64,000 nucleotides of DNA from Gammaproteobacteria bacterium 28-57-27 (GCA_002281735.1 NCGK01000010.1:38479-102478), one strand, 5' to 3'; shown: positions 38,316 through 50,208, counted from the stretch's first letter. Notes: a model not told the origin generated them from the letters alone. A program made the numbers and translations.

Positions 38316-39854
38316 GTGTTCCATCTCCTCGCCTCTCACACCCCTAAAAATGCCCACGCCGATGTGCTTTCCGGCCTGACGGTGGCGCTGGCGCTCGTAC
38401 CCGAAGCCGTGGCTTTTGCCTTGGTGGCGCAGCTGCATCCATTGATGGGTTTGTACGCCGCGTTTATGGTCGCACTGATTACCTCGTCGTTTGGCGGTCG
38501 CCCCGGCATGATTTCCGCCGCCGCTGGTTCGCTGGCCGTGGTCATGGTGGCCTTGGTGGTGCAACACGGGCCGCAATACCTACTGGCCGCCGTGGTGCTG
38601 ATGGGGATCATCCAGATCGCCGCTGGGCTGTTCAAGCTGGGCAAGTTCATCCGCATCGTGCCCTATCCGGTGTTTCTCGGCTTCGTCAACGGGCTGGCGA
38701 TCGTCATTTTGCTAGCGCAGTTCGAGCAGTTCAAAATCACCACCCCGGACGGTGGGCACGAATGGATCAGCGGCATGGCGCTTTACATCATGCTCGGCCT
38801 GATTGCTCTGACCATGCTGATTGCGCATGTCCTACCGCGTTTCACCAAGGCCGTGCCCTCGACCCTGGTGGCCATTGTCGTGGTCAGCTTGCTGGCTTTT
38901 GTCTTTAGCCTGGATACGCGCACCGTGGGCGACATGGCTTCCATTGCCGGGGGGCTGCCGGATTTTTCGATTCCACAAGTACCGCTAACGCTGGAAGCCT
39001 TGTGGATTGTGTTGCCTTATGCCTTCGTGTTTGCCGGGGTGGGGCTGATCGAAAGCCTGCTGACCCTGCAACTGGTGGATGACATCACCGAAACACGCGG
39101 CCAGCCAAATCGGGAATGCGTGGCGCTGGGCGCAGCCAATATCACCAGCGGATTTTTCGGTGGCATGGGCGGCTGCGCGCTGGTCGGCCAGAGCATTATC
39201 AACGTCGAATCCGGCGGACGCGGGCGCTTGTCCGGCATCACGGCGGCATTGGTGTTGCTGATGTTCATTCTGTTTCTCGCGCCGGTGATCGAGCAGATTC
39301 CGCTGGCCGCCTTGGTCGGCGTGATGTTCATGGTGGTGATCGGCACCTTCGAGTGGGGAACCTTGCATATGATCGGCAGGGTGCCGCGCAATGAAATCCT
39401 TATCAGCATTATGGTGGCGGTCATTACGGTGGTCGCCGACCTCGCCCTCGCAGTCATCACCGGAGTGATCGTATCCGCGCTACTGTTTGCCTGGGATCAC
39501 GCCAAGCATATTCGCGTGGAAACCGAGCAGCTTGCCGACGGCAGCAAGCTCTATCGGCTGATCGGCCCGCTGTTCTTCGCTTCAGCGCAAAATTTTGCCG
39601 AACTGTTCGACCTCAAAAATGACCCACAGCATGTGGTGATCGACTTCGCGCGCTCGCGGGTGGCCGACCAGTCAGCCTTGGAGGCGATTGATAATCTGGC
39701 GGAAAAATACCGTGCGGCAGGCAAGGCGCTGCATCTGCGCCATCTGGCTTCCGATTGCCGCGAATTGCTGCGCAGAGCGGGCGATCTGGTCGAGGTGAAT
39801 ATCAAGGAAGACCCGCTGTATCACGTGGCTGAAGGCGACTCTTCAAAGAGCTAA
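38316..39854 (+). CDS. SulP-family anion transporter with STAS domain
   Basis: A 512-residue inner-membrane protein with 10-14 hydrophobic segments and a C-terminal cytoplasmic STAS domain (about 410-505, [20 protein letters not shown]). Family marks: [20 protein letters not shown] in TM1, [20 protein letters not shown], and [20 protein letters not shown]. SulP members carry sulfate, bicarbonate or dicarboxylates; the substrate cannot be read from sequence. In a presumed sulfur-oxidising autotroph bicarbonate or sulfate are both plausible. The start is GTG at 38316 with AAAAGG about 10 bases upstream. Its neighbour is the divergent NTF2-like gene. Confidence 0.92.
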   Translation: MFHLLASHTPKNAHADVLSGLTVALALVPEAVAFALVAQLHPLMGLYAAFMVALITSSFGGRPGMISAAAGSLAVVMVALVVQHGPQYLLAAVVLMGIIQIAAGLFKLGKFIRIVPYPVFLGFVNGLAIVILLAQFEQFKITTPDGGHEWISGMALYIMLGLIALTMLIAHVLPRFTKAVPSTLVAIVVVSLLAFVFSLDTRTVGDMASIAGGLPDFSIPQVPLTLEALWIVLPYAFVFAGVGLIESLLTLQLVDDITETRGQPNRECVALGAANITSGFFGGMGGCALVGQSIINVESGGRGRLSGITAALVLLMFILFLAPVIEQIPLAALVGVMFMVVIGTFEWGTLHMIGRVPRNEILISIMVAVITVVADLALAVITGVIVSALLFAWDHAKHIRVETEQLADGSKLYRLIGPLFFASAQNFAELFDLKNDPQHVVIDFARSRVADQSALEAIDNLAEKYRAAGKALHLRHLASDCRELLRRAGDLVEVNIKEDPLYHVAEGDSSKS

Positions 39855-39860
39855 AACTTT

Positions 39861-39930
39861 TTAGCCACAGAGAACACAGAGACCTCAGAGATGAACTCCC
39901 CTCTGTAAGCTCTGTGTTCTCTGTGGCTAA
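39861..39930. repeat. Inverted repeat TTAGCCACAGAGAACACAGAG
   Basis: Arms TTAGCCACAGAGAACACAGAG and CTCTGTGTTCTCTGTGGCTAA flank a 28-base centre just after the SulP stop. The same motif appears at 42870-42990 (inverted pair) and 63397-63417 (single arm). A dispersed intergenic palindrome family. Confidence 0.8.
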
Positions 39931-39945
39931 TTGATTTCAAGCATT

Positions 39946-39971
39946 AAAAAAGCGGCAATATCGCCGCTTTT
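39946..39971 (-). terminator. Rho-independent terminator after cytochrome c gene
   Basis: AAAAGCGGCGATATTGCCGC followed by TTTTTTAAT on the minus strand, 20 bases beyond the cytochrome stop. Confidence 0.85.
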
Positions 39972-39990
39972 GCTGTCAACCAAAACCAAC

Positions 39991-40293
39991 TTACTTGAGC
40001 TTGTAATACTTGGTATTGAGATATTCCGTCACCGCCGCAATATCGTCGTCAAACCAGTCGATATTGAAGTGGTTGGCACAGGCCTGAACCTTGGTGTTCA
40101 GGCTGGCTTTAGTTTTCAAATCTTTACCAACGCGGCTGGTATAAAATTTGGCATCGTGCGGTGCCGCGTGGCAGGCCGCACATTTCTCGGCGTGCAGCTT
40201 TTCGCCCTTGGCAACCATTTCCGGATTGGCCTGAGCCGCTGTTCCCATGACCAAGGCCGCAATACCTAGGCTCATCATTGCAATGCGCTTCAT
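39991..40293 (-). CDS. Small periplasmic monohaem cytochrome c
   Basis: A 100-residue exported protein. The signal peptide (MKRIAMMSLGIAALVMGTAAQA) precedes one CAACH haem site (CxxCH) early in the mature protein. A Met ligand is not clear: after the haem site I see no M, only KFYTSRVGKDLKTKASLNTK and HFNIDWFDDDIAAVTEYLNT. The conserved HFNIDWFDDDIAAVTEYLN pattern is known in small sulfur-oxidiser and denitrifier c-type cytochromes of unknown partner. A His-ligated or five-coordinate haem is possible. The start at 40293 begins the signal peptide; 12 codons upstream are open but unlikely. Monocistronic, followed by a terminator. Confidence 0.85.
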   Translation of the reverse strand: MKRIAMMSLGIAALVMGTAAQANPEMVAKGEKLHAEKCAACHAAPHDAKFYTSRVGKDLKTKASLNTKVQACANHFNIDWFDDDIAAVTEYLNTKYYKLK

Positions 40294-40393
40294 GGTGTGT
40301 CCCCCTGTGTGAGTTTGTTGACGAAGCAAGTCAAGATTAGCTTGCTACGCCACTCAGGGCGCATCAAACATTTTTACGCCGACAGCATTGACT

Positions 40394-42760
40394 TTATTTA
40401 CTACGGGTATTCTTCCCACGCGGCGTTGTGGCCTTGGGCGCAGCGGCGCTGCCTGGACTTTTGACGGTGGTCTTTTTGGGTGGCCAAACGGCAGAGGGGC
40501 GAGCAGGCGCAGCGCGACTCGTTGAGGTTCTTGCTGTTTCTGCTTTATTGCCGAAAGGTTTTTTGGCCGTGGATGAAGCCGCGGGACGCTCGCCGCGCAC
40601 AGGCAAATCAGCGCGTGGTGGCAAGCCAGTGTGTTTGGTCAAAAAAGTTTGCGCTCCATTTTTGCGTCCCGTGCGCACGCCCTCGCCGCCCGCATCGCCT
40701 GTGCCTTCGGGCTGCCAAGTCGGAATTAAATGCCGCTTACCATTGCCAATCAGATCGGCACGTCCCATTTTTTTCAGCGTCTCACGCAACAAGGGCCAGT
40801 TATTCGCATCGTGGTAGCGCAAAAAGGCCTTGTGCAAACGGCGTTGCTTCAGACCCTTGGGCGAGAATACTTCTTCGGTGCCCTCACGGCGCACGGTGCG
40901 CAGCGGGTTGCGCCCGGAGTGGTACATGGCCGAAGCCAGCGCCATGGGGCTGGGCAGGAAGGCCTGCACCTGATCGGCGCGGAAGTCGTTGGCCTTGAGC
41001 CACAACGCAAGATTGAGCATATCCTCATCGGTCGTTCCGGGATGCGCGGCAATGAAATACGGAATCAGGTATTGCTCCTTGCCCGCCTCGAGAGAGAACT
41101 TCTCGAACATGGTTTTGAAGCGGTCATAGGTTCCCATACCGGGCTTCATCATTTTCGACAGTGGCCCGCCTTCGGTATGTTCCGGGGCAATTTTCAGATA
41201 ACCGCCGACATGGTGCGTCACCAGCTCTTTGACATATTCCGGCGATTGCACCGCCAAGTCGTAACGCAGACCAGAAGCAATCAGCACCTTTTTAATCCCC
41301 GGTAGCGCGCGAGTTTTGCGGTACAGCGAGATCAACGGCCCGTGGTCGGTATTCAAATTTTTGCAAATATCCGGGTAGACGCAGGACAGACGACGGCAGT
41401 TTTCTTCAATTTTCTCGTCTTTACAGGTCAGGGTGTACATATTGGCGGTCGGCCCGCCCAGATCAGAGATGATGCCGGTAAAGCCCTTGACCTTGTCGCG
41501 GATTTCTTCGACCTCGCGCAGGATGGAGGCTTCCGAACGGCTTTGGATAATGCGGCCTTCGTGTTCGGTAATCGAACAAAACGTGCAGCCGCCAAAGCAG
41601 CCGCGCATGATATTCACCGAGAAGCGAATCATGTCCCAGGCCGGAATTTTGGCCTCGCCATAGGCTGGATGCGGTGCACGCGCATAGGGCAGGTCAAACA
41701 CGCCGTCCATTTCCGGCGTGGTCAGCGGAATCGGTGGCGGATTGAGCCACACGTCACGGTTGCCGTGTTTTTGTACCAAAGCGCGCGCGTTACCGGGGTT
41801 GGTTTCCAGGTGCAGCACGCGCGAGGCATGGGCGTAGAGGATAGGATCATTCAGCACCTGCTCATAGGCAGGCAGACGCACCACGGACAGCTCACGCGGA
41901 TGATTGCGCGGGATTTCGCGGCGCAGATGCACGACTTTGAACTCGATGGTCTTCCCCCCCTCGTCCGCCGCACCTTCCTCTTTTTTGTCACACGAGGCTG
42001 CCGAGGTCATGGCATACGGATCAATCGGCGGTGCGAGTGGCCCCGGTTCGTCGATGGAAGTGGAATCCAGCATCACCCAACCATCAGGAATGCCATCGCG
42101 CATGAACGCTGTGCCGCGAATATCGCTCATCTCACGCGGATGCTCGCCCTTGGCTGCACGATGCGCAATTTCCACAATCGCGCGCTCGGCATTGCCATAC
42201 ACCAGCAGATCGGCCTTGCTGTCCGGCAACACCGAGCGGCGCACCTTGTCCGCCCAGTAATCGTAGTGAGCAATGCGACGCAAGCTGGCCTCGATGCCAC
42301 CAATAATCACCGGCACATCTTTATAGGCTTCGCGGCAACGCTGAGCGTACACCGTGACCGCGCGATCCGGCCGCTTGCCGTGCTCATCGTTCGGGGTATA
42401 AGCATCGTTATGGCGCAGGCGGCGATCCGAGGTGTAATGATTCACCATCGAATCCATATTGCCCGCGCTCACACCAAAGAACAGATTCGGCTTACCGAGC
42501 TGGCGGAAGGCTTCAGCCGAAGTCCAGTCCGGCTGGGCGATAATCCCTACGCGAAAACCCTGCGCTTCCAACATGCGCCCGATCACCGCCATGCCGAAGC
42601 TGGGATGGTCGATGTAGGCGTCACCCACCACGATAATGATGTCGCAGCTATCCCAGCCAAGCTTGTCCATTTCCGCCCGCGACATCGGTAAAAACGGCGC
42701 GGGACCGAAACGTTTCGCCCAATAAGGCTTGTAGGAAAAGATATTTTTGGCGGGGAGCAT
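40394..42760 (-). CDS. YgiQ-family radical SAM protein
   Basis: A 788-residue iron-sulfur protein of unknown function. It shows the N-terminal cobalamin-binding-like region ([40 protein letters not shown]), radical SAM cluster [10 protein letters not shown] (CxxxCxxC in [10 protein letters not shown]), and [20 protein letters not shown]. The last 110 residues are a low-complexity basic tail rich in A, K, T, S, P and R, ending [10 protein letters not shown]. The start at 42760 ([14 protein letters not shown]) aligns with the E. coli start in memory; a TTG at 42823 would add 21 residues. Neither has a good ribosome site. Confidence 0.93.
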   Translation of the reverse strand: MLPAKNIFSYKPYWAKRFGPAPFLPMSRAEMDKLGWDSCDIIIVVGDAYIDHPSFGMAVIGRMLEAQGFRVGIIAQPDWTSAEAFRQLGKPNLFFGVSAGNMDSMVNHYTSDRRLRHNDAYTPNDEHGKRPDRAVTVYAQRCREAYKDVPVIIGGIEASLRRIAHYDYWADKVRRSVLPDSKADLLVYGNAERAIVEIAHRAAKGEHPREMSDIRGTAFMRDGIPDGWVMLDSTSIDEPGPLAPPIDPYAMTSAASCDKKEEGAADEGGKTIEFKVVHLRREIPRNHPRELSVVRLPAYEQVLNDPILYAHASRVLHLETNPGNARALVQKHGNRDVWLNPPPIPLTTPEMDGVFDLPYARAPHPAYGEAKIPAWDMIRFSVNIMRGCFGGCTFCSITEHEGRIIQSRSEASILREVEEIRDKVKGFTGIISDLGGPTANMYTLTCKDEKIEENCRRLSCVYPDICKNLNTDHGPLISLYRKTRALPGIKKVLIASGLRYDLAVQSPEYVKELVTHHVGGYLKIAPEHTEGGPLSKMMKPGMGTYDRFKTMFEKFSLEAGKEQYLIPYFIAAHPGTTDEDMLNLALWLKANDFRADQVQAFLPSPMALASAMYHSGRNPLRTVRREGTEEVFSPKGLKQRRLHKAFLRYHDANNWPLLRETLKKMGRADLIGNGKRHLIPTWQPEGTGDAGGEGVRTGRKNGAQTFLTKHTGLPPRADLPVRGERPAASSTAKKPFGNKAETARTSTSRAAPARPSAVWPPKKTTVKSPGSAAAPKATTPRGKNTRSK

Positions 42761-42869
42761 GGGCTTGGCACAGGATGAGAATGGCTGCGCATTATCAACC
42801 TTTGTGCCAGTCTTGGCTAACAAGACCGTTGATTGTCAGGGTGATTTCGTGCTGTGGGCTGTTTATTTT

Positions 42870-42990
42870 TGCCACAGAGAGCACAGAGATTATTTAAGAA
42901 ATCGCGCAGCGAGCTCTATGTCGTTGCGTTGTTCACAAGCGTGAGCGTTGCTGATTTAAGCTCTGCGTCCTCAGTGCTCTCTGTGGCTAA
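42870..42990. repeat. Inverted repeat GCCACAGAGAGCACAGAG family
   Basis: TGCCACAGAGAGCACAGAGAT on the left and CAGTGCTCTCTGTGGCTAA on the right, about 85 bases apart, in the gap between ygiQ and ppiD. Same family as 39861-39930. Confidence 0.75.
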
Positions 42991-42995
42991 ACAGT

Positions 42996-44879
42996 TTAAA
43001 TATCCTGACGCTGAGTAATCTCGGCCTTGGCACGCAAGTAAGCATCAAACACTGCGCCGTCGCTCATGGCTTGGTTGCGACGCAGCTCCTGCATCAAACG
43101 CTGACGCTCGTCCGCCGGGACAAGGGCAGGATCACCAGGCTTGAGCGATAACAAGCGCAACACCGCATAGTCACCGGAGGGTAAACGCAACGCCTGGGTG
43201 GAAACACTGCCTGCCACAGGAGGTTGCATCGCGAACACGGCGCGTGCAATGTCGGCTTCGACTTCGCGCGACTGGCGCTTAATGGCGCCGCTGAATGAAC
43301 GCTGCGCGCCCGCAGGTTGAGCAAGCTCGCCCACCTGCGCCACAGCCAGGCGCACACTTTCCGCTTCGGCCTGCATGGTCTTATTCAACTCTTGCTCAAT
43401 CAGACGCTTTTCAACTTCGGCACGCACACTGGCAAACGGCTGGTCAGCCGCGTCTTCATGCTCCAGCAGTCGAACCACCACCACCTGCTGGTTGCCCAAA
43501 TCCAGCACCTCGCTGTTGCGCCCCTGCTTGAGCACATCATCACTGAAAGCCGCTTGAATCAGCTTGGCCTTATCGCCCGCCTGCGCACGCTCCAGCCAAT
43601 CGCTTTGAGTGATACTCAAGCCCAACTGTTCAGCCGCAGGCAACAGACTGTCTGGGTGCTCGTACGTCAGGGTCGCCAAGCGGTCGGCATAATCATGAAA
43701 TTGCGCTTCAGCCATACTCAGACGCGCATCCTGCTCCATTTGTGCACGCACAGCCTCCAAAGGCTTGGCTGTGACGGGTTCAATGCTATCCAGCGCAATT
43801 AAATGCCAACCAAATGTGCTACGCACAGGTTCGCTGACGGCTCCTACTTTGGGCAGGGCAAACAAGGCTTTTTCAAACGGTTCGACCATCATGCCGCGTG
43901 TCACCGCACCGAGTTTGCCACCTTGCTTGGCGGAACCTGGGTCTTGAGAAAACTCTTCGGCCAACTTGGAAAAATCTTCGCCATTGTCCACGCGCTGACG
44001 CAGGTTTTCGATGGTCTTGCGCGCCACTGAGTCATCCACTCCTGACTCGACTGTAATCAGAATATGCCGCGCCTGGCGTGCTTCAAGCTGCTTTTGTGCG
44101 TCCACATAGGCTTCATATGCCACGCGCACATCTTCTTCAGTCGGCTTCATCAGCTTGGCCAAGTTTTCAACACTCAGTTCAAGACGCTCTACACGCACAC
44201 GTTCCGAACGGCGAAAGTCCGCTTGGTGCGCGTTGAAATAGGCCTCCAGCGCCGCCTCATCCGGCTTGATCGCCGCGAGGCGCTGAGCGGCAGGCAGAAG
44301 ATAGACCTCAACCTCACGAATTTGATCGCGCAGACGTACATAGCCATCCACATCAGCCTGAGTCACAAAAGCCGATTGCGCGATACCGTCTTGCAGTTGT
44401 TGCACCACGAGATCCAGGCGCACCAGCGGCTCAAAGCTTTGCGGAACCTGACCCTGTAAACGCAGCACTTGTTCGTAACGTGCTTGGCTGAATTGACCGT
44501 TTTCCTGAAACGCCGGGATAGAGCGCAACAAACCCGCCAGTTCGGCATCACTCACGCGCAGGCCATTGGCTTGCGCATACTGACTCAGTACTTCACGCAT
44601 GACCAGGCCATTCAGCACTTGGCGCTTGATCCCCATGCCTTCCAGCATTTCCGGTGACACGGTGCCACCAAACTGCTGCGCGATACGCTGGCGTTCCTGC
44701 TCATAGGCTTGGTCAAAGGCGCTCTGACTGATGTCCTGTCCATTAATGGTCGCGAGCGGTTGAGCTTGCCCACCTTGGAAGTATTCACCCACCCCCCACA
44801 AAACAAAGGGGACGGTGATTAAACCGACAATGGTGTAGGCAATCCAACCGGAAATTTTTTCGCGTAAATCCATCAACAT
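42996..44879 (-). CDS. ppiD: Peptidyl-prolyl cis-trans isomerase PpiD (SurA-like chaperone)
   Basis: A 627-residue membrane-anchored periplasmic folding factor. A short cytoplasmic start (MLMDLREKISGW) precedes TM about 13-33 (IAYTIVGLITVPFVLWGVGE), then SurA_N-like helices (about 40-180), one parvulin domain (about 268-360, RQARHILITVESG... GGKLGAVTRGMMVEPFEKAL) and a C-terminal helical part. It lies downstream of hup, as in many gammaproteobacteria. M1 or M3 could be the start; neither has a strong ribosome site. Confidence 0.93.
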   Translation of the reverse strand: MLMDLREKISGWIAYTIVGLITVPFVLWGVGEYFQGGQAQPLATINGQDISQSAFDQAYEQERQRIAQQFGGTVSPEMLEGMGIKRQVLNGLVMREVLSQYAQANGLRVSDAELAGLLRSIPAFQENGQFSQARYEQVLRLQGQVPQSFEPLVRLDLVVQQLQDGIAQSAFVTQADVDGYVRLRDQIREVEVYLLPAAQRLAAIKPDEAALEAYFNAHQADFRRSERVRVERLELSVENLAKLMKPTEEDVRVAYEAYVDAQKQLEARQARHILITVESGVDDSVARKTIENLRQRVDNGEDFSKLAEEFSQDPGSAKQGGKLGAVTRGMMVEPFEKALFALPKVGAVSEPVRSTFGWHLIALDSIEPVTAKPLEAVRAQMEQDARLSMAEAQFHDYADRLATLTYEHPDSLLPAAEQLGLSITQSDWLERAQAGDKAKLIQAAFSDDVLKQGRNSEVLDLGNQQVVVVRLLEHEDAADQPFASVRAEVEKRLIEQELNKTMQAEAESVRLAVAQVGELAQPAGAQRSFSGAIKRQSREVEADIARAVFAMQPPVAGSVSTQALRLPSGDYAVLRLLSLKPGDPALVPADERQRLMQELRRNQAMSDGAVFDAYLRAKAEITQRQDI

Positions 44880-44935
44880 GGCAGCAATATCTCTTCATGA
44901 ATGCCCGGAGTCAAACTGGGCTGTCTCAAACATAA

Positions 44936-45000
44936 TAAAGCCCCCCGCCCTGCGATATGCCTCAAAAGGCATCACGCGCAGGCGCGAGGGGCTAGAGGGG
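44936..45000 (-). terminator. Terminator after hup
   Basis: On the minus strand AGCCCCTCGCGCCTGCG pairs with CGCAGGGCGGGGGGCT and is followed by TTATT; an inner stem ATGCCTTTTGAGGCAT caps it. It separates hup from ppiD. Confidence 0.8.
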
Positions 45001-45015
45001 AGGAAAAACCCAAAC

Positions 45016-45291
45016 TTACTCGTTCACGGCATCCTTCAAGCCCTTACCTGCCTTGAATGAAGGCAGTTTGGAGGCGGCGATACTGATTTCAGCGCCGGTC
45101 TGCGGATTACGACCGGTACGCGCTTCGCGCTCGCGCACCAAGAAGGTACCAAAACCGACTAGTGTGACCTGCTCACCATTCTTGAGGGCTTCGGTGACGG
45201 CTGCAATCACGCCGTCCACAGCCTTGGCAGCGGATGCCTTGGTGAGGTCGGCAGAATGAGCAACGGCATCAATCAGTTCAGATTTATTCAT
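45016..45291 (-). CDS. hupB: DNA-binding protein HU
   Basis: A 91-residue histone-like dimeric DNA-bending protein. Motifs: [40 protein letters not shown] and [12 protein letters not shown] are diagnostic. Its order lon-hup-ppiD matches gammaproteobacteria. It has its own terminator downstream; 193 bases separate it from lon and hold no gene, so a separate promoter is likely there. Confidence 0.97.
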   Translation of the reverse strand: MNKSELIDAVAHSADLTKASAAKAVDGVIAAVTEALKNGEQVTLVGFGTFLVREREARTGRNPQTGAEISIAASKLPSFKAGKGLKDAVNE

Positions 45292-45484
45292 GGCTTGAAG
45301 ATCCTTGTTTTAGATAGGTGGGCTAGACAGGCACTGAGTACGACACCTGCCACTTGGCAAGTTGCACGCAACGCCCGTCGAAGATAGGCGCGAGGGCGTG
45401 CTGCTTTATAACAAGGGGCTTGCACAGCGTCAACGCCAAGTCGCAAATACCCTCCTAAATGCGCGTTGGTCGAATGCGGCCAAC

Positions 45485-47941
45485 CTAGTGCGCCAAGGGC
45501 GCATCAACCAAACCTGCCACACGCCCAGCAAGCTCGACAGGCACCACCGGTTCGACGCGCGGGCGCGGCGGTTCGGCCAAAGCCAGTTCGAGCACTTGGT
45601 CAATCCATTTCAGTGGACGAATGTCCAACTTGTCTTTGACATTTTGCGGAATCTCCACCAAGTCCTTACGGTTCTCTTCAGGAATCAACACCATCCGAAT
45701 GCCACCACGATGCGCGGCAAGCAGTTTTTCCTTCAGCCCGCCGATCGGCATGACTTCACCACGCAGGGTGATTTCACCGGTCATGGCGACATCCGCGCGC
45801 ACGGGAATCCCCGTCAAACTCGATACCAAGGCCGTGCACATCGCAATGCCCGCGCTCGGCCCATCTTTTGGCGTCGCGCCATCGGGGACGTGAATATGAA
45901 TATCGTGCTTTTCATGAAAATCAGGTGCGATACCCAAAGACTCCGCCCGTGAACGCACCACCGTCATCGCGGCCTGGATCGACTCCTGCATCACCTCACC
46001 GAGCTGACCGGTAAAACTCAGCTTGCCCTTGCCCGACATAATGGCCGATTCAATGGTCAACAGGTCGCCGCCAACTTCCGTCCAGGCCAAACCATTGACC
46101 TGACCGATCTGGTTCGCCTCTTGAGCGCGCTCGAAACTAAAGCGACGCACGCCAAGGTACTTGTCCAAATTTTCTGGCGTGACCTTGATCGCGCCCTTGG
46201 CCTTGGTTTCCGGTGTCGCCAACAGGATCTCTTTCACCACCTTGCGCCCGATCTTGGAGATTTCACGTTCAAGATTACGCACACCAGCTTCACGGGTGTA
46301 GTAACGCACGATGTCGCGTAACGCAGCCTCGTTCACCAGCAATTCATTATCACGCAAACCGTTATTTTTCATTTGCTTAGGCAATAAATAACGATGGGCA
46401 ATATTGACCTTTTCATCCTCGGTGTAACCCGCCAGACGAATGACTTCCATCCGATCCAGCAAGGGGCTGGGGATATTCAAGCTATTCGCCGTGGCGATAA
46501 ACATGACTTCAGACAAATCAATGTCCACTTCCATGTAATGATCGGCAAAGCTGTTGTTTTGCTCAGGATCGAGCACCTCCAGCATGGCTGAGGACGGGTC
46601 ACCGCGCGAATCATTCGACATTTTGTCGATTTCATCGAGCAAAATCAGCGGATTCTTTGTCCCTACTTTGGACAAGGTTTGCACGATCTTACCCGGCAAC
46701 GAGCCTATGTAGGTGCGGCGATGACCACGAATTTCCGCCTCGTCGCGCACCCCACCCAGGGCTATGCGCGCGAACTTACGGTTGGTCGCCTTGGCAATCG
46801 ACTGTCCAAGCGAGGTTTTGCCCACACCCGGCGGCCCCACGAGGCACAAAATCGGCCCCTTGAGCGCCTTGACCCGCTGTTGCACCGCGAGGTACTCAAG
46901 GATGCGCTCCTTGACGCGCTCCAAACCGTAGTGATCGACATCCAGCACCTGCTCGGCCAAGCTCAAGTCGTTGCGCACCTTGCTGCGCTTTTTCCACGGC
47001 ACTTGCAGCAGCCAGTCGAGGTAATTACGTACCACGGTGGACTCGGCTGACATCGGCGGCATCATTTTGAGTTTATTCAATTCGGCGCGGGCTTTTTCCA
47101 GCGCTTCCTTGGGCATTCCGGCGCTCTGGATGCGCTGCTCCAACGACTCAAGCTCACTCGGCGCGGCATCCTCCATCTCACCCAGTTCCTTCTGGATGGC
47201 CTTCATTTGCTCATTGAGGTAGTACTCGCGCTGGCTCTTTTCCATCTGCTGCTTAACGCGGCCACGGATGCGCTTTTCCACCTGCAACAGCTCAACTTCA
47301 GCCTCGATGAGCGCCATAAGCTGTTCCATGCGCTCGGCAACCACCACCATTTCAAGAATGCGCTGTTTTTCTTCCAGCTTGAGCGCCATGTGTGCCGCAA
47401 TGGTGTCTGCCAAGCGCGAGGCATCATCGATACCCTCAAGCGAGCTTAGAATTTCCGGCGGAATTTTCTTGTTGAGCTTGACGTATTGCTCAAATTGCCC
47501 TAGCAGCGTGCGGCGATGCACGTCCAGATCGCGCTCATCCGGCGGAGCTTCCTCAGCCATCGCACTCACGCTGGCCGTGAAATAGACCTCGGTCTGCGCC
47601 ATGTGCTCCACATACACGCGCTCACTGCCCTCGACCAGTACTTTGACCGTGCCATCGGGCAATTTCAGCAGCTGCAAAATTTGCGACAGCGTACCGATAC
47701 TGTGCAAATCCTCCGGCATCGGATCATCAATATCTGCGCTTTTTTGCGCAACCAACACAATCTGCTTGTTGGTCTGCACCGCAGCCTCAAGCGCTGCAAT
47801 AGACTTTTCACGCCCCACAAACAGGGGAATGACCATGTGTGGATAGACCACCACGTCACGCAACGGCAACACAGGTACATGCCCTGACGTCACATTGACG
47901 GGCGCTACAATTTTGGAAGCTTCAACTTCAGAATGGGGCAT
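45485..47941 (-). CDS. lon: ATP-dependent protease Lon
   Basis: An 818-residue AAA+ serine protease. N-terminal substrate domain ([20 protein letters not shown]), Walker [11 protein letters not shown], Walker [12 protein letters not shown], and proteolytic domain with Ser in [11 protein letters not shown] and Lys in [14 protein letters not shown]. It lies 116 bases after clpX and before hup, the classic clpPX-lon-hup order. It degrades misfolded and short-lived regulatory proteins. Confidence 0.98.
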   Translation of the reverse strand: MPHSEVEASKIVAPVNVTSGHVPVLPLRDVVVYPHMVIPLFVGREKSIAALEAAVQTNKQIVLVAQKSADIDDPMPEDLHSIGTLSQILQLLKLPDGTVKVLVEGSERVYVEHMAQTEVYFTASVSAMAEEAPPDERDLDVHRRTLLGQFEQYVKLNKKIPPEILSSLEGIDDASRLADTIAAHMALKLEEKQRILEMVVVAERMEQLMALIEAEVELLQVEKRIRGRVKQQMEKSQREYYLNEQMKAIQKELGEMEDAAPSELESLEQRIQSAGMPKEALEKARAELNKLKMMPPMSAESTVVRNYLDWLLQVPWKKRSKVRNDLSLAEQVLDVDHYGLERVKERILEYLAVQQRVKALKGPILCLVGPPGVGKTSLGQSIAKATNRKFARIALGGVRDEAEIRGHRRTYIGSLPGKIVQTLSKVGTKNPLILLDEIDKMSNDSRGDPSSAMLEVLDPEQNNSFADHYMEVDIDLSEVMFIATANSLNIPSPLLDRMEVIRLAGYTEDEKVNIAHRYLLPKQMKNNGLRDNELLVNEAALRDIVRYYTREAGVRNLEREISKIGRKVVKEILLATPETKAKGAIKVTPENLDKYLGVRRFSFERAQEANQIGQVNGLAWTEVGGDLLTIESAIMSGKGKLSFTGQLGEVMQESIQAAMTVVRSRAESLGIAPDFHEKHDIHIHVPDGATPKDGPSAGIAMCTALVSSLTGIPVRADVAMTGEITLRGEVMPIGGLKEKLLAAHRGGIRMVLIPEENRKDLVEIPQNVKDKLDIRPLKWIDQVLELALAEPPRPRVEPVVPVELAGRVAGLVDAPLAH

Positions 47942-48057
47942 TTAATGTCTCCTCAATGCAAATGCAGCAAAACGCTGACTAATGTTTTGGACATTAAGGG
48001 CGTGATTGTTTGTTACAAGTACGCCCACCCTATCAAAGTGGTTTAACCGAGCGTTGA

Positions 48058-49338
48058 CTACGAAGCCACGCGAGTAACTTCAGGATTATCAAACACCAAG
48101 TAAGGCTTAGCCTCACCCTTGATACTGGCTTCGTCCACCACGACTTTTTGTAAGTTTTGCAACGAAGGCAAGTCGTACATCGTATCAAGCAAGGTATGTT
48201 CCAAGATGGTACGCAGACCGCGTGCGCCGGTCTTGCGCAGCATGGCCTTGGTGGCCACCGCGTTAAGCGCTTCGGGACGGAACTCAAGCAGCACGTCTTC
48301 CATGTCAAACAATTTGGCAAACTGCTTGGTCAAGGCATTTTTTGGCTCGGTCAGAATGCGCACCAGCGCTTTTTCATCCAACTCTTCCAACACCGCCGTC
48401 ACCGGCAAACGCCCTACAATTTCAGGAATCAGGCCGTACTTCACCAAATCTTCGGCTTCAACATCTTTGAAAAGCTGGCTCAAAGAACGCTTGTCATCCT
48501 TGCTTTTCACATCCGCCGCAAAGCCAATCCCGCCCTTTTCGGCACGACGCTGCACAATTTTATCCAAGCCCTCGAAGGCTCCACCGCAAATAAACAATAT
48601 GTTGGAGGTGTCCACATGCAGATAATCCTGCTGCGGATGTTTGCGCCCACCTGACGGCGGAACGGCGGCCACGGTGCCTTCAATCAGCTTCAACAAGGCT
48701 TGTTGCACGCCCTCACCCGACACATCACGCGTGATGGATGGGTTGTCGCCCTTGCGCGTGATCTTGTCGATTTCATCCACAAAGATAATGCCAGTCTGCG
48801 CTCGTTCGACGTTGTAATCGCATTTTTGCAGCAGTTTGTGCACGATACTTTCAACATCATCCCCCACATAACCGGCTTCGGTCAGCGTGGTGGCATCGGC
48901 AATCGCAAACGGCACATCCAGAATACGCGCCAAGGTTTCCGCCAGCAGCGTTTTTCCGGAGCCTGTCGGACCGATCAGCAAGATATTGCTCTTACCCATT
49001 TCCACCTCGGACTCATTGGCTTTGCCGCGCTTGGCAAACAAATCCAAGCGTTTGTAGTGGTTATACACTGCAACAGCCAAAGCTTTTTTCGCTGCGCCTT
49101 GGTCAATCACATACTCATCAAGAATGGCGCGAATTTCATGCGGTGTCGGCAACTTGCGTTCGCTGGTTTCGGTTTGATCCTGTAACTCTTCACGCAAAAT
49201 ATCGTTACATAAATCAACACACTCATCACAAATGTATACCGACGGGCCGGCAATCAATTTACGCACGGCATCTTGGCTCTTGCCACAAAACGAGCAGTGC
49301 AGCTTGCCTTCTGCGGTGTCGTCAATCTTCTTAGCCAT
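48058..49338 (-). CDS. clpX: ATP-dependent Clp protease ATP-binding subunit ClpX
   Basis: A 426-residue AAA+ unfoldase of the ClpXP protease. It has an N-terminal zinc-binding domain ([14 protein letters not shown]... [10 protein letters not shown]; four Cys), Walker [16 protein letters not shown], Walker [12 protein letters not shown] and the ClpP-contact IGF-type loop ([10 protein letters not shown]). Length is typical. It is separated from clpP by 202 bases containing a terminator. Confidence 0.98.
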   Translation of the reverse strand: MAKKIDDTAEGKLHCSFCGKSQDAVRKLIAGPSVYICDECVDLCNDILREELQDQTETSERKLPTPHEIRAILDEYVIDQGAAKKALAVAVYNHYKRLDLFAKRGKANESEVEMGKSNILLIGPTGSGKTLLAETLARILDVPFAIADATTLTEAGYVGDDVESIVHKLLQKCDYNVERAQTGIIFVDEIDKITRKGDNPSITRDVSGEGVQQALLKLIEGTVAAVPPSGGRKHPQQDYLHVDTSNILFICGGAFEGLDKIVQRRAEKGGIGFAADVKSKDDKRSLSQLFKDVEAEDLVKYGLIPEIVGRLPVTAVLEELDEKALVRILTEPKNALTKQFAKLFDMEDVLLEFRPEALNAVATKAMLRKTGARGLRTILEHTLLDTMYDLPSLQNLQKVVVDEASIKGEAKPYLVFDNPEVTRVAS

Positions 49339-49455
49339 TAGGGCGACCTCTTAAAAACGTCATTCTCAAATATCATTCTGCTGACAAACATGCTGCTTTT
49401 CAGCCGCAGATGCAAGCCCACAACAAGCCTGAACAATAAACCACACAATAAAATA

Positions 49456-49485
49456 GCCCCCGCGATGCAAGCGCACGGCGGGGGC
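49456..49485 (-). terminator. Terminator between clpP and clpX
   Basis: Minus strand GCCCCCGCCGTGCGC...GCGGGGGC followed by TATTTTATTG. It suggests clpX has its own promoter or is partly read through from tig-clpP. Confidence 0.8.
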
Positions 49486-49540
49486 GGTAAAACATCATCC
49501 ACGATACAAACTCAAGCCAAGAAAACTTTTATAAATTCAC

Positions 49541-50164
49541 TCAAGACTCGCGACGATTCAGAACCTTATCAATCAAACCATAAGCTTGAGCCATATCGGC
49601 ATCCATGAAGTTATCACGATCCGTATCCTGCTCAACGCGCTCCACGGGCTGACCGGTATGGAAAGCCAGCAACTCATTCATGCGATTGCGTGTTTTGATG
49701 ATTTCTTCAGCGTGGATTTTGATATCTGAAGCCTGGCCACGAAAGCCACCCAGCGGCTGATGAATCATCACCCGCGAGTTGGGCAAACAAAACCGCTTGC
49801 CCTTGGCACCGCCCGCCAGCAGGAACGCACCCATGCTGGCCGCTTGACCGATACACAAGGTACTGACATCCGGCTTGATGAACTGCATGGTGTCGTAGAT
49901 CGCCATGCCGGACGTAATCACGCCGCCCGGCGAGTTGATGTACAGATGAATGTCTTTGTCCGGGCTTTCGGATTCCAAAAACAGCAACTGCGCCACCACC
50001 AGGTTGGCCATGTGATCTTCAATCTCACCGACGATAAAAATCACCCGCTCCTTCAACAGCCGCGAGTAGATGTCATACGCCCGCTCACCGCGCGCGCTCT
50101 GCTCCACCACCATCGGCACGAGCCCCGCCATTTCATCGATGCTGCTACGGTACGCTGAGTTCAT
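49541..50164 (-). CDS. clpP: ATP-dependent Clp protease proteolytic subunit ClpP
   Basis: A 207-residue serine peptidase forming the tetradecameric barrel. Catalytic Ser110 in [11 protein letters not shown], His135 in [10 protein letters not shown] and an Asp in the [11 protein letters not shown] region. Conserved [19 protein letters not shown] is present. It lies 44 bases after tig on the same strand. Confidence 0.98.
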   Translation of the reverse strand: MNSAYRSSIDEMAGLVPMVVEQSARGERAYDIYSRLLKERVIFIVGEIEDHMANLVVAQLLFLESESPDKDIHLYINSPGGVITSGMAIYDTMQFIKPDVSTLCIGQAASMGAFLLAGGAKGKRFCLPNSRVMIHQPLGGFRGQASDIKIHAEEIIKTRNRMNELLAFHTGQPVERVEQDTDRDNFMDADMAQAYGLIDKVLNRRES

Positions 50165-50208
50165 ATTGATCGCTCTTGTTGATCGTCTTGAGGAGAGGAT
50201 AGAAAGTC

